A DNA stretch of 64,000 nucleotides from Zonotrichia leucophrys gambelii (taxonomy: Eukaryota > Chordata > Aves > Passeriformes > Passerellidae). Positions 60,964 to 64,000 of this stretch are shown piece after piece. Each line of letters begins with the position of its first letter. Position 1 is the first letter of the stretch. Under the pieces are notes generated by a model, which saw only the letters and a list, made by a program, of their open reading frames with translations, had not been told where the DNA came from and did not search any database. The stretch is taken from assembly GCF_028769735.1 (NCBI RefSeq), contig NC_088170.1:47029585-47093584 (forward strand), given 5' to 3'. The translations under genes were made by a program, and so were the position numbers.

Positions 60964-63900
60964 AAGATATACACAACCTTAAAAAATAAGGCAAAAATAT
61001 TTCTGTTCTAAACTGAGTAGTTGTGGTTTAATCTCGGAACTGTCAATTGCTTTTGTTCTTTATGCTAGAATGCGGTCATATGGTTCCTAATTGGTTTCAA
61101 GTGTGTTTTAACCATAAGATTCAAGTCTCCCTAGTGCAAAATTATCAATAAAGTTAAAATAAATTTAAATTGAGATAACTAATCCATTTGGGGTTTTATT
61201 CCATTTTGATTTGACCTGCGTATCACACGTGAATACTGTAAAGCCAGTCAGCTAAAAAGTTGTATGTTAATGCTAAAAGATGCAAGTAAGGGTACTTTGG
61301 GAACAGGATTACTTAATAAAAAATTAAAATAATAAAAAAAAAGATAGAAAAGTCCCTAAACCATTAGTAAAAATAATGATAAAATCAAAAGCCTGTAACT
61401 GTTCAGATTTCCAAGTCTTTCCATTCATCCACAGTTTGACAGAAACACACCTAATTTTAAAGAATGAATTTTGGATATTTTGTCAAGTTCCCATGTTGTA
61501 GCAAAGCTCCCAAAATATATAAACAATTTGTAAACTGCCACCACCAATTTAAGTGGCTTAGATAAAGGTCATAGATGTCAGTTTTAATATGTCATTCAGA
61601 CATAGAGAATTTTTCGAAAAGTCTGTTGCTCTTGTTTATTGAGGAAGGTTAACTGCTCCCCAGCAATTCTAGTTCATTGGTACAACTGCACTCCACAGCA
61701 GGGAATCATAAGCAATGCAGGGTGAGGAAACATTACATGAAATGTGAAAAACACTTTTCCTTAATTACAAAATGCATTTAAGTTGGATAGTGAAGATAAA
61801 ACTATGGGGTTCTGTAGATATAAACACTGAATTTTAGAGAGTAAATTTTCATTTCTGGTATTGGCAAAGATTTATGACTATTTTGCACATACATGGAAAG
61901 AGAATCTACACAAAGGGTTCCTGGTAGTATACTTTTAATAATATTTATTCAAATAGGAGAAAATTCCACAAAAATTTGGTTTGGAATGTTTATGAGAGTT
62001 TGGAAATGTTAACTAAATATATAGTGATGCATTAAGTTTTAACTTTCATATTTTTCAGATTCTGTACTGTATTAGTGTATAACTGTGAACCTCATATAAA
62101 GTGTCAGCAAGTTCTCTTCACAGTCTAGTCGGACAAAACAATCCTTTTCCAGCCTGAGAACCAAGGATGCCATTGCAGCTTCAGGCCCCAAAAGTGTAAA
62201 CAACAGGGAATTGAGGAGCAATCTGGGAGGATGGAACTGCATAACCTGAAGCTGTAATTGGACAACTAACCCCAATATGTAAATGGAGCAAAACCTCTAA
62301 AAGTGTGAAAAACTGTGACCCAGGGTCCATCTTGGGTGTAGTCTCAGCCAGGCTCTGGTACTGCCCAAGGTATATCCTTTGAAGGCCATTTAATAAACAC
62401 CTGCTTTATTCCTTTAACACTGTCTAGCCTCTGTTCTAGGTAGCCTCTCAAGGCATCCATAGCCCAAATTGCATTCCAAAGGGAAGAAAGTGCCTTTCTT
62501 ATGCTTCTGTTCATAGATTTTACAAACACTAATGCAAAATTGAAGGAGAAGCAGTTTCAGAGTTGTCAATAAAAAAGCCTTTGGGTACCAGTTACTTCTT
62601 CAGGTCTCAGATAGTGTGCTCCTGTTTTGTTGGCTTGGAGGTTTCTGAGCAGTTACTACTGGTAATGGAAAGGAATGATCTTTGATCTTTGTATTCCCTG
62701 TAATATCTTCGGGGAGTCTAAAACATGAATGTTTCCCCCAGCCCTCTCTTTCTCTCCTGCAACAGAAAATTATCACTTTGGTCAAGTAGGTTCAAGCAGG
62801 GTTACTTTGACCTAGATAAATGTGGGCAGTCAAGGCTATCTTCTGAAAACGTTAGTGGCATTGACTAAAATATCAAGTGGCAAGAAAAGCATGAACCAGT
62901 TCATATTTAAACTATTATGAAAAAGAATCCTCTGTTACCTGTGAGCGTGACCAGAACATAAAGTTTAAGATTTGTGTGAAGTTTAATCTGGAAAAGTTCA
63001 TGATTGTGGAGAAAGCAATATGAGAGCAGTGTTAGTGTTCTGGATAAAAGGAAAGCATTGGGGGTTTGTTAGGCAAATTTAGAACTGAGTCCTTTTAGAG
63101 ACCATCTTGGTCTGTTTGTCCTAGTAGTATTTATTGGAAAATTTGTTAACTTGTACCTGAAGTGATCGGTGGAGTAGTTTTTTTAAGAACAAGCTACCTA
63201 TAATTATCTATATATATTTTACCTTGATACTGTGAAATCATCAGAAAATGGATATGAATCATCTGAAAAGAGAATGAACTGCAGCATTGTTTTTTTTTTA
63301 CTGCTGGCACTAATTCCTCGTCCCTTGGGTATCTAATAGAATCTGGACTTCTTCTTTGACGTAGCATTTTTAAATAGGTGAAGATTGGACTGTCTGGAAA
63401 CCTCTTTATTTCCAAGCATGATGCAGTGTTTTGATTAGGAGAGATGATTGGGCTGATACTTTTTGATTGTGAAATCTTGTTGTGTTACTGTGTTTACAGT
63501 TTAATTAGTTTTCCCCATGAAATCTGCATGATTTTTTCTAAATAAGAATTGTTACATTGAAACCACTTTTCTTCATTACTAAGCTTTACATTAAAAAGTT
63601 ATGCATATTTTCTTTAGTTACAGACTAAAGAATACATAGGAAATCCCTTTCCATGTTACAAATATTCTCCTTTATGATACATTAGCTCAACACAAAATGG
63701 CTGAGTTTCACACTTACTCATTAGGATGAGTTGATAGCATGTACTCTTGGAGACTTAGCCAGGTCACTGCAGATTCTTGCCTTGACAGGGTTTTTCTTTT
63801 TATTCCTTTGACCATTTAAATGTTTTCATTAAATTCCGAACTGGCCCATTACAGCCATTTCTTAACTTGTGATTCTGAGTTGAAAAATGCAGAGGCGGGG

Positions 63901-64000
63901 GGGACTCTGGCTTGCCACAGCTCCGTGGTGTTTGAATCCATGTTCTTTCTGGTTACCTCCTCCACAGAACCAGATCTTGGTTGGTTTTGTACTTCTCTGT

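Larger units (their letters stand above)
42390..64000 (+). other. Probable intron 2, continuing past the window
   Basis: About 21.6 kb without an exon I can support. It contains a CR1 3' end, simple repeats, short tandem duplications and hairpins listed separately. GC-richer patches at 52,590-52,800 and 54,470-54,690 are unassigned. The longest open frames (57,359-56,910 minus, 149 codons; 57,684-58,073 plus, 129 codons) have no splice sites or recognisable motifs. Very small exons could have been missed. Confidence 0.45.

Noticed and set aside
1..64000. CRISPR arrays, operons, phage or bacterial defence systems
   Set aside because: No regularly spaced repeats or dense coding. Composition, splice sites, CR1 and LTR content indicate a vertebrate nuclear genome.

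Overview
The window looks like avian nuclear DNA, most likely from a songbird. It is AT-rich, gene-poor and intron-dominated. Its recognisable repeats are bird-type: several 5'-truncated CR1 LINE copies, some ending in the typical ATTCTATG-like tail, and a sense-strand long terminal repeat resembling the ERVL-class LTRs of passerines. These calls rest on remembered family features. No prokaryotic gene, operon, CRISPR array, tRNA or rRNA was found.

Layout. Bases 1 to about 29,900 appear to be intergenic or upstream DNA. They hold CR1 copies at about 3.83-4.67 kb and 13.2-14.7 kb. The second is a nested pair, with a minus-strand CR1 splitting a plus-strand CR1. Two weak minus-strand candidates for decayed coding sequence lie at 2.03-2.50 kb and 10.16-10.62 kb. 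A CpG island at about 29.94-30.84 kb is the only strong promoter signal. A plus-strand gene starts there: a probable untranslated first exon ending at 30,643, an exon at 30,883-31,038 carrying the likely start codon at 30,948, and an exon at 42,258-42,389. The two coding exons join in phase and give 74 codons plus one base of a hydrophilic, low-complexity N-terminus. I do not recognise the gene. The remaining exons probably lie beyond the right edge.

Intron 1 (31,039-42,257) contains the ERVL-like LTR at 39.1-39.65 kb. The sequence from 42,390 to the end is probably intron 2. It contains one more CR1 3' end (47.67-48.02 kb), poly-A and poly-T tracts, short tandem duplications and two unusually clean hairpins. 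Most open reading frames in the window are chance or lie in CR1. No complete, clearly functional novel system is visible. The points most worth checking are the unidentified CpG-island gene with its splice-created upstream ORF, the possible coding fossils, the nested CR1, and the sense LTR inside intron 1.
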